From: Nymphalis io
Lineage: Eukaryota; Arthropoda; Insecta; Lepidoptera; Nymphalidae
Reading direction: 5' to 3'
Assembly (NCBI RefSeq): GCF_905147045.1
Contig: NC_065895.1
Location: 11,599,001 to 11,663,000 of the forward strand
DNA length: 64,000 nucleotides
Part shown: piece by piece, positions 38,923 through 51,100 of the stretch
Numbering within the stretch: position 1 is the stretch's first letter
How the letters are laid out: each line of letters opens with the position of its first letter
Notes under the pieces: generated by a model
Databases searched by the model: none
Told to the model about the DNA's origin: nothing
Seen by the model: only the letters and a program-made list of their open reading frames with translations
Position numbers and translations under genes: made by a program

Positions 38923-40540
38923 TACACTGGCCGCCAAAAAAATCGACCCACCCGTATTTTTTTACTTACAAAGTTGTTATCTTAACTATGCGACGACCTA
39001 GGTGGATTGTTTTACTTATGGGACATACATTTAACATTTTATTACCCACTTGATATTGATTTGGAGGAGTTGTAAGTGTTATTGAGGATATTTGGAATAT
39101 TTTTAAAGTATTGATAAGAAAACGTTACTTTGTGCACAAAGTGCATGGTTAGTTTATTTCCAGTTCTTAACGCGGAGTCATCTCGGTTCGATGTTTATTA
39201 TTGATTAAGTGTATGAAACAATAATTTTAATAAGTTTAAACATAAAAAATGGATACTACTGAAGCAGAAGCTGCTCAAGTCGTAGCTCTTATTCATGAGG
39301 GGTTAAGTCAGCGAAATGTGGCTAGAACACTAAAATTAAGTCGTTCAGCGGTGCGAAGAGTGTACAAACGCTACTTGGAGACTGGGGAGTATCGCCGGAG
39401 ACCAGGATCTGGCAGGGGGCGTGTCACGAACCCGACCGATGACCGTTTTATTGGTTGGACGTCTTTAAGAAACCGACATCTTTCGGCTGTTGACGTTCAA
39501 GGTAGACTCCGAGAAAGTCGTGGAGTGTCTGTGAGTGAAAATACTGTAAGAAGAAGACTTCGAGAGCAAAACTTAACCCCTCACAAGCCAGCAACAGGAC
39601 CAAAACTCACAGCATCCCATCGACAAGCAAGATTACAATTTGCTAGGCAGCACGTCGATTGTACACTGGACCAATGGGAGACAGTATTGTTCAGTGATGA
39701 AAGCCGAATGTCTCTAGTAGGCTCTGATGGACGACGTAACGTCATGCGAAGGCCAGGAGAACGCTACTCTCAGTGTTGCATTCGAGAAACAGTCCGATTT
39801 GGTGGAGGCTCTACAATGTTTTGGGGAGGTATTTCTTTGACGGGACGCACAGAGCTGGTTTTTTTCCGTAATCGTGCTGTTAATGCTGAAACTTACATAA
39901 CGGACATTCTGGAGCCTCATGTGATGCCTTACGCTGGATATATTGGGGATAATTTCCATCTTATGCACGACAACGCACGACCTCACGTCGCTAGAATTGT
40001 TTAAGACTATCTCAGGGAAGTCGAAATTCCAGTTATGCAGTGGCCAGCCAATAGTCCGGACTTAAACCCGATAAAGCACCTCTGGGACCAGCTAAAACGT
40101 ACGGTTCGAGCACGAAATCCAATTCCAGAAACCCTGAATCAACTGGAAGCTGCCCTAACTGAAGAATGGCAACGGACCCCACAGGAAGACATTAAAAAGC
40201 TAATCAGGTCACTTAATAGGCGTATGCAGGCAGTGATTAGGTCAAGAGGAGGAAACACTCCCTATTAAAGTAAGATTTAGGCACCCAAATTTAAAAACAA
40301 ACGGCATAATCGTTTTGTACACAAAAAAATAAAATTGCGTAAAATTTTGTGTTTTCGTGTTTTGTCACATATTTACCTAAAAACCTATTTTTTGCGCACT
40401 ATTTCTGTTTTTGTACAATCCTATAATTGCATTTTTTCATTATCAATCTTAAAAATATAAATATGTGATAGTTTAAAACCATACGATAGCTTTTTTACAA
40501 AAAATGTAGGTGGGTCGATTTTTTTGGAGGCCAGTGTATA
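38923..40540 (+). mobile_element. Tc1-like DNA transposon, full length with terminal inverted repeats
   Basis: Ends are imperfect inverted repeats beginning CACTGGCC(G/T)CCAAAAAAA and continuing through ATCGACCCACC, with about one mismatch in the first 30 bases. The flanks read TATA on both sides, consistent with a TA target duplication. The exact boundary is ambiguous by a TA step. A single transposase frame fills the interior. Confidence 0.9.
39249..40268 (+). pseudogene. Tc1-like transposase with in-frame stop and mutated catalytic residue
   Basis: One frame of 340 codons with a single TAA at 40002-40004 (codon 252). An N-terminal paired-like helix-turn-helix (RNVARTLKLSRSAVRRVYKRY) is followed by a Gly/Arg hook near residues 51-58, then the DDE domain. 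Catalytic positions: D150 in LFSDES and D241 in MHDNARPH. The third, expected Glu 34 residues further on in the SPDLNPI-x-HLWD motif, is Lys (AAG at 40074-40076). The spacing is DD34E, typical of Tc1. The nonsense codon and the E-to-K change both predict an inactive enzyme, although the rest of the frame is well preserved. Confidence 0.9.
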
Positions 40541-41204
40541 TTTTTGTATTATATAAAACAAATAGATGTTGTCGGAAAATTTAAACAAAAGTTAGCAAAG
40601 CGTGCCTAGAACGAGTTTTTTTACGTATTCGTATGATATTGACGTTAACTGCGTTTTGTATGGATTTATTATAGTCACTAGATGGCGCTGTTTTCATTCC
40701 ATACGCAGTTAGCTTAGCGCTATCGAATAATTAAATAAACTCCACTAGGCACACAATTATTTCGATGCGATGTATTATTTTCTATTTACTTTTTTAATTT
40801 CTGACAAAACTGCAGTAGCAGAGCAGTATAGTTGGGTAGCTGTGGGTCATTTTTAAGCTGTTACTTTACTTTTTTTTACTGAAATATAATTTAGAAAAGA
40901 TAACCGCAATTAATATATTTCACCAAAAGATACTCGTAATATTAAAACATAAATATCTTAATAACGTTACTATTTATTTTAAACATGTATTATATAAAAA
41001 AAAATGTGAATTTGATACAATTATGTCAGACTAACCGCGATCGTCTCACGTATCTGTAACCAACACGCCTTACCAACCGCATTTCTTCTATTTTTAACAT
41101 AATCGCTGTTACTAATGTAATACGAAAAAAAAAAACATTACACTGTCATATTAAACATATAATTTTTTTTATCGATGATATTTCTGCAATATAATTGATA
41201 TAAT

Positions 41205-41440
41205 TTTACTTGGAAGTGTATACACTCCCGTGCCTCGGAAAGCCCGTAAAGCCGTTGGTCCTGCGCCTGAACTCTTTCCGGTCGTGTCGGATTGCCGTCC
41301 CATCGGATTATGAGAGTTAGGGAATAGAGTGCACCTGTGTTTGCGCACACACTTGTGCACTATAATGTCTCCTGCGTAGTTGGCTATTCTCACTTGATAT
41401 TGGCCGCCGTGGCCGAAATCGGTCTGGAGGACATTATAAT
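41205..41440 (+). repeat. Interspersed repeat, family E
   Basis: Longest copy of the family: GGAAGTGTATACACTCCCG, TCTTTCCGGTCGTGTCGGAT, GTGCACCTGTGTTTGCGCAC, then GGCCGAAATCGGTCTGGAGG. It resembles LINE 3' sequence but has no coding region. Confidence 0.65.
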
Positions 41441-41446
41441 TTTACT

Positions 41447-41585
41447 TAGTGACAGGGCTTCGTGCAAGCCCGTTTGGCCATATTCTGCCACCAAACAGCG
41501 AAATTTAGTATTGTCGTGTTCCGGTTTGAAGGGTGAATTTACTAATGCGCCACATTAGCGATGTACGGAACGGTTAATATTTCTT
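41447..41585 (-). repeat. Family B fragment
   Basis: Reverse-strand 3' half of family B (GTGCAAGCCCGTTTGGCC, GTTCCGGTTTGAAGGGTGA on the plus strand), diverged. Confidence 0.55.
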
Positions 41586-44500
41586 ACTGCAGCAGTTATT
41601 TTTTTACCGCCCATGCAAACTTTAGTTCCTCATTTTACGAAACTACAAACGGCTACGCTTTTCCATGAACTAGTATCTAGATTTAACTTTTAAATATGTA
41701 TATACAAAAGTCAAAATACATAATATATTCATATTTCTAACTTAATTGTATAATTTTCTACGTTATATAATTAACCTTTATTTAAAATTTCACGCTTCTA
41801 GACCCTTAGATTTTGTCTGTCAGTCAGTCATTTTTATTAAGTGGATTATCAAAGAGGTAACTTTTAAAGAAACTTGAATTATCGGGAAAACAGTATCAAA
41901 TTTTATTGAATACAAGTCATAAATTGTGTACTGAATGATTTCTTTTTGCTGTTAAACGTTATCTCAAATAATAAACGAGTTAGAAGTCAGAACGAAATTA
42001 TTTAATTTAATGATATTGTTATTCCAAGAGATCTTTCAAATAAATGCATCACAACAAAGACCCATCGCAACATTAATAAATAAAAATTCATATTATAAAA
42101 TTTACGTAAACGCTTGATCAACTGAATTTTAATTGTTCCTATTTTATTTGTAAATATTCTGAAATCATTCGTATTAATGTTATAAATGGGTAAGTGTGGT
42201 TGTCGGTCGGTTTATGATAAGAGAGTAAAAAAAATATGTATCGAAGAGTGACATAGACAATCGTCGTTAGAAAAATTCTCATTCAGAATAACTCAAATCA
42301 AAATTACCAAACAAAGCTAAACACAACCAACGATTTTAGATGACTCATGATTAAGAAAATTAAGTTTTGAATAAAGAACGCCCCCAATTCTGGTATCTAT
42401 AATATATCTATAATAATCTTTTTCAAATTATTCAAATAAATATCGATGAGAAATTAAAAAAAAAAAAAACATATATGATAAATAATAATCACGAGTGCTA
42501 AATAATTTTCCAACTATCGTTAAATAAAAGCTAAGTTCCGTAGCAAGTGGTTCAGTACACGACACCATGAGGTAGCCTGAAGTTATTAAAAAAAAAAAAA
42601 AAAAACTTACGAACAAAAAAAATATGATCCTAAACGATTAAAATATAATACTGCTACAACTATGATATCTATAAGTTTTAACCTTAACAGGATTCGTTTT
42701 TAAAAAGCTACAACAGTATTAGAGACTCGCTGCCAACAGTCACAGCATAAGTAACATGTACTGCGTACAGAAGTTGCCGCTTGCTCAAGCTTAAATGCAC
42801 TTTGATGCCCACGCATATTATTTCGCAACCCGACACTGACTGAAAGGGCTGTCGCTTAGCATAATTATATACACCCAAAAATGTTTATTTAAACGGAACT
42901 CGAAATCTCATTAATAATTTAAAATATATTTAACACCACCTCCAAGTATGTGTCGGCGAATTAAAACAGCGCCATCTAGTGGCAGTAATATGAATTCCAT
43001 ACAAATCTTAGTGAATGACAACGCTATGGAATAAAATAATATAATAGTAAAAAACACTGGGCACAATGGTCTTTAAATAAAATACACTTAATCGATTAAG
43101 TGGGAATAAAAGCTGGCTATTAATTTAAGTTATTCTATAGCGATACATATAAGTCCTGAGAGTACAACTAGCGACAACCGTGAGGTTTTATTGTATTAAA
43201 TATACTTACGCACTAAGTGACGAATGCCTTCCGAATTATTACAAAAACAAAATGTTCGTACATGCATATCATTAAAAACCATTTGTTCTCAGATGGATGG
43301 CTTTTTTTTTAACGTTTAATTATATTATGAATATGATTACCATCTTACTAATATTTTATCGTAGCTTTTAAACAGATTTGTTTCCAACGAATACACGGAT
43401 ACTAGCGTGGAACGTCATACGCGGCGTCCCGCTCATACATATCACTATCGTACGGGCGGCGAGTCTTTAATACTATATATGATAACATATACTACTTAAC
43501 ATATTAAGAATGAGAGCATTTGCCTAAATAACATGCTAGAATGAGAGGGCAGAGCAACGACGGTTAAACATTCCATATAAATATAATTTACGAACCGAAA
43601 TCACTTATATACGAATATCTTAAAATTACCTTTTAATAATAAGATACATTGCGAAAATTCTGACGATCTGTTTCCATTGTACATATCGAATCGTTCTCGC
43701 CCAACCTAAACCCATCGCTAAATAATCAGTCTTTCTATAACCTCACTTCTAGGCTCGTGCCGATTCATTCCAATTTCCTTTTTAAATCACCTGTTTCGAT
43801 TCCGTACGGAATATTCAAGGTTTTACCCATATATTTATATAACTTGTATGTATGTAGATTAAAGTCAACGTAACATTTTTATTAGTTTATAAATGAAAAC
43901 AGACGTCTCTCGACAAACCACTTTTATATCACAGCCAATACGACCGTCGCAGCTCGATGCCCATATTATAATGAAACTATACTTCACGTGACCATATTTT
44001 TATATAAAGATATGCTATAGATGCACTATAAACCGTTATAATTATACTAAATGACGCTATTTATCTTTCAATTGAATAATTTTCAAGCTATGTAAATCTA
44101 ATTTACCGCATATTAAGACCAAAAATGTGTATATAGTATATATACTTAGACAAATACAGATTATATATAATCACATTACATAATTATGTTAATTTATATC
44201 ATTTCACAGTAGATAATTTTTATTTATTTATAGGTTTTTAGTGTAAAATAAATTAACGTGTAATGAAACGTTAATTTATTTAGATTTTGTTTTCATTTGT
44301 TTTATAATCTGTGCAGTTTTTTTTTAATTTGCAATTTAAATTCTTAATGACCAGTTTATTTAATGAATAATCACAAATATTGAAATAAATATGTCTTACA
44401 GATACAAAATACCACATTACGATGTCAAATTTCATAATTAAGTGATTATGTTACTATGTCATTATCCTAATATGCTAGAAAATTCGGTAACATTGTATCA

Positions 44501-44689
44501 TACTCAACAATATTAGTTATAGATTTATCAACATGATTAAATTCGCATAAAATTACATCTACAATATTATAATAAAACCAAGCGAAATGCCTATATTGTG
44601 ATATCCGATAATAAGCCTAATGCATATAGTCATAGAGTCCATTACGGTCACTGAAGTTTCTTTACGAGGCCCAAAATCAGACCTGACGC

Positions 44690-45062
44690 GCACTACAGGT
44701 CCTTGCAAATTGAACCTTAGCGTATAAGGAATGAGGCCCTTGTTTAATTAATCCTATTAACGGATTATTCGGTACAATTTTTGTATCTTTTACAGCTGTA
44801 TTCCAAATTCAAATTTAACACGCACTTTTGTTCGAATAAAATTTCAACCATAGCATTTTCATTTCGATCGGTGGTGTTCGAATTTCGAATTAAATGTCAT
44901 ACACGCACTATTTAGTACAGTCTATCAAATCTGAAACTTTATTTAAAGAGTAAGATTCACTATTCAAGTTAATATGATGTTCAAATTTCGAATTAAGTGT
45001 CTCGCACAGTCATTTAAATTTGAACCTTAATTTATAATAAATAAGGCTCACTCTTTAAAGTG
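44690..45062 (-). repeat. Degenerate direct repeats in the p110 3' region
   Basis: Two imperfect units of about 90-100 bases (44875-44965 and 44980-45062). Each starts GTTC.AATTTCGAATTAA.TGTC and ends near a TCACTCTTTAAAG or AAAGAGTAAG block. A weaker related stretch lies upstream at about 44690. They sit in the likely 3' UTR. Confidence 0.5.
44938..44943 (-). terminator. Candidate polyadenylation signal of the p110 gene
   Basis: AATAAA on the minus strand about 175 nt beyond the p110 stop codon (45118-45120), the first such hexamer I see downstream. Confidence 0.4.
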
Positions 45063-45117
45063 TTTGTGGCGTGTGTTTAGACGGCTGCCGTTTCAGCCGC
45101 CTACTGACGGGTCACTG

Positions 45118-48100
45118 TCAGTTGTTCTTGTCGAAGTTATGAAGCGCCCAGTTGAAGGAGGCTGTCCAAGAGTTCTTGACGGCTTCGATGAATTTCTGTC
45201 TAAAATGCTCCATCGCTTTCTCCTCGGATAGGTCCATTACCTTAAGAATACAATGTTTTTTTATAAACAATATGTATAATGTCATCATTATACATTTTTT
45301 TTTTAACTTTTGTAGAAAGTTATCTGTTAAGTTTAATCTTGAAACTGTATTTAACCAATACCACTCAACTGATGGAACCTCAATTTTAATCTATGGTATT
45401 TTTTTTAAACAAGTAGTAATTAAAAGCTTGCTTCACTAAAGTTTTCTGTTTTAATAGATAATATTTTTCTTTGTTTTATAATGTAATATACCCCAATAAA
45501 GTATTAAATACAAACTTACCAAAGTTTCTCTAAGGTACTGCAAATCCTTTTCCGAACTGAGTTCCGGCAAACCGGTGGAGATCATCATTGAAAACAGCGA
45601 TAGGATGAGATGTCCGTGTTTTCGGAGGATTTTGAACGCCTAACAAATAAAAAAAAATTATATAAAAACAAAATCGGATGCGGTATGATATTTTTGAATT
45701 TATGGTACTACCAGAAAACACTGAACAAATAGTCTTAAATATTAAAATGTAATAACTATAATAGTACATATAAAGATATGTCTAAATCTGGAAAGCCAGA
45801 TTCAATTAAAATTAATAATAAAAAATAATATAATAACTATAAATAAAATAAATTCATCGGACTATTTCGTCTCTAGTAAATTTTTACCGCTTTGTATACC
45901 ATTCCCACGACCCGTAGGGGCGTAATGGGTAAACATTTTATAAGGTTGCTGAACCCCTCTCCGTTTTGCTTCAACTTATGGGTCGGAGTCTTGGAGTCTT
46001 GTCTATGATTAACTTCATCTATCAAACTATTTTGTCGCTAGGCAGACTGAAAAATGTGCCACGTGGTGGCAAACGGTCACTATTTCCCATAGACATTGGC
46101 ATTATAATAAATATTAAACCATCCCTTACATAGCCCCTTATGTCTTTAGCTACACTGGCTCACTCACTCTTCAAACCACAACACAACAATACCGAGTATT
46201 GCTATTTGGCGGTAGTATATGTGATAGATGGGTGGACCTTCCCAGATATAGTCGGCACGATATACACACAGATAATACAAAGAGTACCGTCTCGCAAAGG
46301 TCGCGGAATATCTTGAAGTCCAGCTGCTCGTGCACGCCGCCCCGCTGCCCCTTGTTGATGACGTGGATAAAATCGTGCGTCAACACGAAGGGTACGCGCT
46401 CGCGTTTGAAGCCGTACTTCTGCTTAAAGTGCCCCAGGAAGTGCCCGAAGTCGATGTGGAACAGCTGCAACACACGAACGACAACATTGTTAACTAATGA
46501 AATATTTGGAATTTATCACCTTTTATTGGATCGCCAGATTTAGAATTGTTTTCTTTTTTATTAATGTTGTCTGTATGTGTATATACATACATACTTTTTA
46601 TTCCAACGACTGAATAGACAAATAAACAACTTTGACTTTAAATTGACGCAATATCATTGTTCGAGATCTTGAATAATCTGGTATTAATATGTGTCGAGAT
46701 GAATTATAATCACAAATGAAAATTCAGTGGTACTTGCCCGGGTTTGAATCTACGATCATCGGTCAAGATTCACGCGTTCTTACCACTGGGCCATCTCGTG
46801 CTTTACGGTGAAGAAAAACATCGTGAGGAAACCTACATATGTCTAATTTCACTGAAATTCTGCCACATGTGTATTCCACCAACCCGCACTGGAGCAGCGT
46901 GGTGGAATAAGCCCCAAATCTTCTCCTCAAAAAAGGGAGAGGAGGCCTTTAGCCCAGCAGTGGGACATTCACAGGCTGTTACTGTAATATGTGTCGCCTC
47001 ACATGTGGTCAAATCAACCTTAAATTGAAGCGGCGCCGCGCTCGCCTCATGTAATTGCTTTACTACTACCGAATGACTTACTTACAACTACACAATATTA
47101 AAAATGGCAAAGCGTTTTGATGTTATTTGTAAAAATAGAACAATCACTATAAATATTAAGACAAGTGTCGTTTTTTAGCGAGTCAATTAGCAATTTAATT
47201 GCAATATTTATTTTTAAACATTTTTTAAACTTATTTATTGCGGGCAATTTAACATTCCAAAGTCATTAAAATAGTGATGCGTATAGTGTACCGAAATTTT
47301 ATCTTTATATTAAATGTATAATTGAAATGATGAAAGATACTACTTTTTTATTCATAGATTAGAATAAGGTTTAAGGTCGAATGTATGTCTATTCGTGAAT
47401 ATTTCTATCAGCTGGTATAATATGATGAGAACATGATGAAACTTTCTCTGATTCTAAAACAATTTCATCTGACGCATCTGAATGTTTGATACAGTTTTTA
47501 TTAAACGGTTGAGCCATTTCGGTTGTATTAATTCATCGTAGGAAAGTCAGGTACCTGTCCGCTCTTCTTGACCATGATGTTGTCGGGGTGCCTGTCAGCG
47601 ATGCCCAGCACGTAAGTCGCCACGCAGTATCCCGCACAACTCATGGTGAACTCCTCCACCGCCTTGTTGAACGACTCGTCACTGGGGTTCTGCTTGCGGA
47701 GCCATTCTGTAATAAGAATAGTGTGCTACAATTAATCCGATCGAAGACTCAATATGCCTGAATCATCTGAACATACGACCGGAGGTTACATTATATATCG
47801 GCAGAACAGCAAAAATTTTTAAGGAATAATACTCATTTTGTTCTTTATAAGTTCATCAATTACGATGAAAAATTAACGTCACATTAATAATGTTATATAT
47901 CAACAAAATACATAGCTTGTTTTTCAAGTAATTTATTACTTAACATAAGCACGCGCACGTGTTACACGCCGTATAAATACGGTTGAACTAAGCGCGCGCG
48001 GCACATTGTCGCTTGAACTGTTGAACAGTGCAGACCTCTCTGGAAAGTCGTTACGCTCTTAGGTTTGAAAATACTTGTGAAGTATTCTTTTGAAAAAAAA

Positions 48101-51100
48101 AAAAGATCATGAAGATTTTATCAGCATGGATGACGTCACTGATATCTTTTATATATATGAATAACTGACCGACTGACAAATTAACAAACAGCGTAATCTA
48201 CTGGTGCTAGCACCATAATAGTTTGCATGAAACCCTTTGGAGAAAGAGCTATGGAAATCTCACAGAATTCTTCATCTAAATAGACTAAACTAGAGTAATA
48301 TACTTTGTCTGTGCTGTTTAAATGATTTAACCTAGCCGAGTGGAGTTAGACACTCACGGATCAGGTTGCCCCTGGAAATGGTGGAAGCTGCATTGAAGAG
48401 CGCGCTCTGCTTCTGTATGTTGGCGACCGTCTCCGCCTCGTCCACCACCTCGATCATACCCACTGCATACTCCATCGAGATGCAGTTGTACGGATTCAGT
48501 CTGGAAACATTAACAGCTCATATAGTGAATTTAAAAAAATGTATGCCTGGACAAGACAAAATCGATATTCGATAGTTCCAAAATGTACAAGAATGCCAGA
48601 AAGAAAGAAAATGCTTGAAATGGATTACAAATTAGCCCATAGCAAAAAAGTATTGAACACATTTGTATCTTGTCTATGCGATCCAATGCATACAAATTAT
48701 ATATATGCGATACAAATCTTATATAGTGTATTTATTTATTTATATATTTATTTGGTTCTCCAACAGTTGTATATAAGACACATTCAAATCATTTTACATT
48801 AACTTTACAGGAGAACACACCATTTACAAACACAATTACAAAATATACAAATCAAAAATAGAATAAAAACAGAAAATAAAAATATTTAAATAAAGAACAA
48901 AAAACAAAAACAGAAACAAAAGGTAGTAACTAATTATATTTTTCAATAAATTAACAGTTTATACTAAAAAAATAAATAAACAAGTTTGACATTGAATTGA
49001 TTGATAACGACTTCTTTGGTCTAGATCAAAATAATCTATGGTAGTAATGATCAATTAGAAAAAAAAATATTGCCAATGAACTACTTTTAGATGTTAATAA
49101 GATAAAATTACCTAAAATCATATCCTGCATTCTTCCACAGCCTGTCCATGATCCTCAACATTTGCAGCGTGAACATGTCCTGTCGGAGATCATCTCCAAT
49201 CTTTAATATAATGCGAACGTCGGACCCCGTCGGATCGACGTTTTCGAACTCAAGAAGGAGGGGACGCATCTTGCTGTCCATGACTCGACATCTTTCAGGT
49301 CTAAAACAAATAAGTTCATCAGTATTTATTAAAATTATCATAAGTATTTATTTTTTATTCATTCATAGTCTCATAAAGAGAGCGTCACCTAATGAGAAGT
49401 GGTCACCACCGTCCATAGACATTAGCAATGTAAGAACTCCTTACTTCACCAATAGGCCACCGACCTTGGGAACTCGGATGTTATGTCACTTGTGCCTGAA
49501 GTTACACTGGCTCACTCACCCTTCAAACCGGAATGCAACAATCGTAAAAAAAGCCGAGATGGCCCAGTGATAAGAACGCGTGAATCTTAACCGATTATCG
49601 TTAAGCCTGCATGTGTCTAATTTCACTGAAATTCTGCCACATGTGTATTGTAAACTGGATGCGGAAGGCGGAGGTCAGGGAGCTTTGGCGCACCTTGGGA
49701 GAGGCCTATGTTCAGCAGTGGACAATGATTGGCTGTTGATGATGATGATGATGTGTATTCCACCAACCCGAATTGGAGCAGAAGAAGCTCCATACCTTCT
49801 CCTCAAAAAAGGAGAGGAGGCCTTAGCCCAGCAGTGGGACATTCACAGGCTGTTACTTTAAGTATTGCTACTTGGCGGGAGATGAGCGAAGAGTCGTTTA
49901 GTGTTATGTGAGTATAAAGTATGTTCCGACGAGTCGGAGGCGACGCACTTGATGCGCTTGCAGACGAGGCTGGGCGTGAGCGGCGACACGAAGTCGCAGA
50001 GCGTCTCGACGCAGTGCTGCTCCTGCAGGTGTTGCTGCAGCGCCGCGCGCGCCTTCGAGATCTCCTTCTTCTTGCGCACGCACTGGCTGGCCCCTGGGCG
50101 GACACGACTCTTACTATCATATAACACTTCGTAACTAACTACCCCTTTGTTTTTCGTGTGATTGACTAAATGTGTAGCCATTTCAATTTAATGTCGATGT
50201 AAAGTAAGCGAAATCGGAACATTTAATTTTATAAAAAGTTTCGCATCTAGTGCTAACTAAGAAATAATTAAAGTAACTACCCAGTTTACTTTTTTGTCCA
50301 GTTTACGTTTATTATATTTTTGTTTAAATCAAAGCAATGTAATTGTTTCAAATTCTTCTTTACTCACATTTGAGCTTATCCAGGCAGGTGATCTGCCGCA
50401 TGAGGCTGTTGATGTGGTCTTGACAGCCGCGACAGTACGCTTCCAACACTAAACCGAAGCGCACCGACACCGACGGCACGTGCATCTCAGATCTGAGGAC
50501 GTGAATACGCCAAAAAAGTATTAAGTATTTTATAACTATATATTTCTTTGTATATGTATGTAACACTTAAGGCATTTTAATTTTAGACATGCTTGCATTT
50601 ATTTTACCTTAAATGCCAGAAGAGGTAATGTCCGATGGTCATGTTATTGAAAGCTCGTTGCAATAGAAACACGGCCAGGTCGCACATTAGATACGACTCA
50701 TGTTTTAAAGCTTGGACCAGTTGCAATAGATAAAGCAGGAGATCTTCATCACTGTAATAAAGTAAATATTATAAGATAATTATTCTTAAACATTTAAATG
50801 TCGACGCAAATATTTTAGGCTCAAATAAAAAAACTATAATGCAACATCGTCATGATAACGCTACTACTAATTTTCCGACGTGAAAATTGCTTCCGATCAA
50901 AGGCCGAGCAAAAAGAGGTATATCTCAAGATTCAAGGCAATATTTGTCCGTCGTTCAATAGCATCAGCATAGCGTCTCGGCAACTCCTCTAGTGGCAGAC
51001 AACCAACCCACCAGGAAAAGCACTTCCAAGCAATATGAGGTGGGCAGGATATTTTTGCTTTGTCATACAACACTCGACACCTTAAAATAAAGGCAGCGGA

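Larger units (their letters stand above)
40541..44937. other. Intergenic region between the Tc1-like element and the p110 3' end
   Basis: Contains a family E and a family B fragment (41205-41585) and two CTCF-like motifs at 40676 and 42966. The rest is AT-rich with no gene signal. Confidence 0.55.

Noticed and set aside
46744..47028. 94-codon open frame on the plus strand
   Set aside because: Lies wholly in the rearranged family A SINE; the same peptide appears in the other SINE copies.
49803..50181. 105- and 107-codon frames on the minus strand
   Set aside because: Only part is real (p110 exon 13, 50093-49949). The rest is intron and SINE, and one of the two is a shifted frame of that exon.
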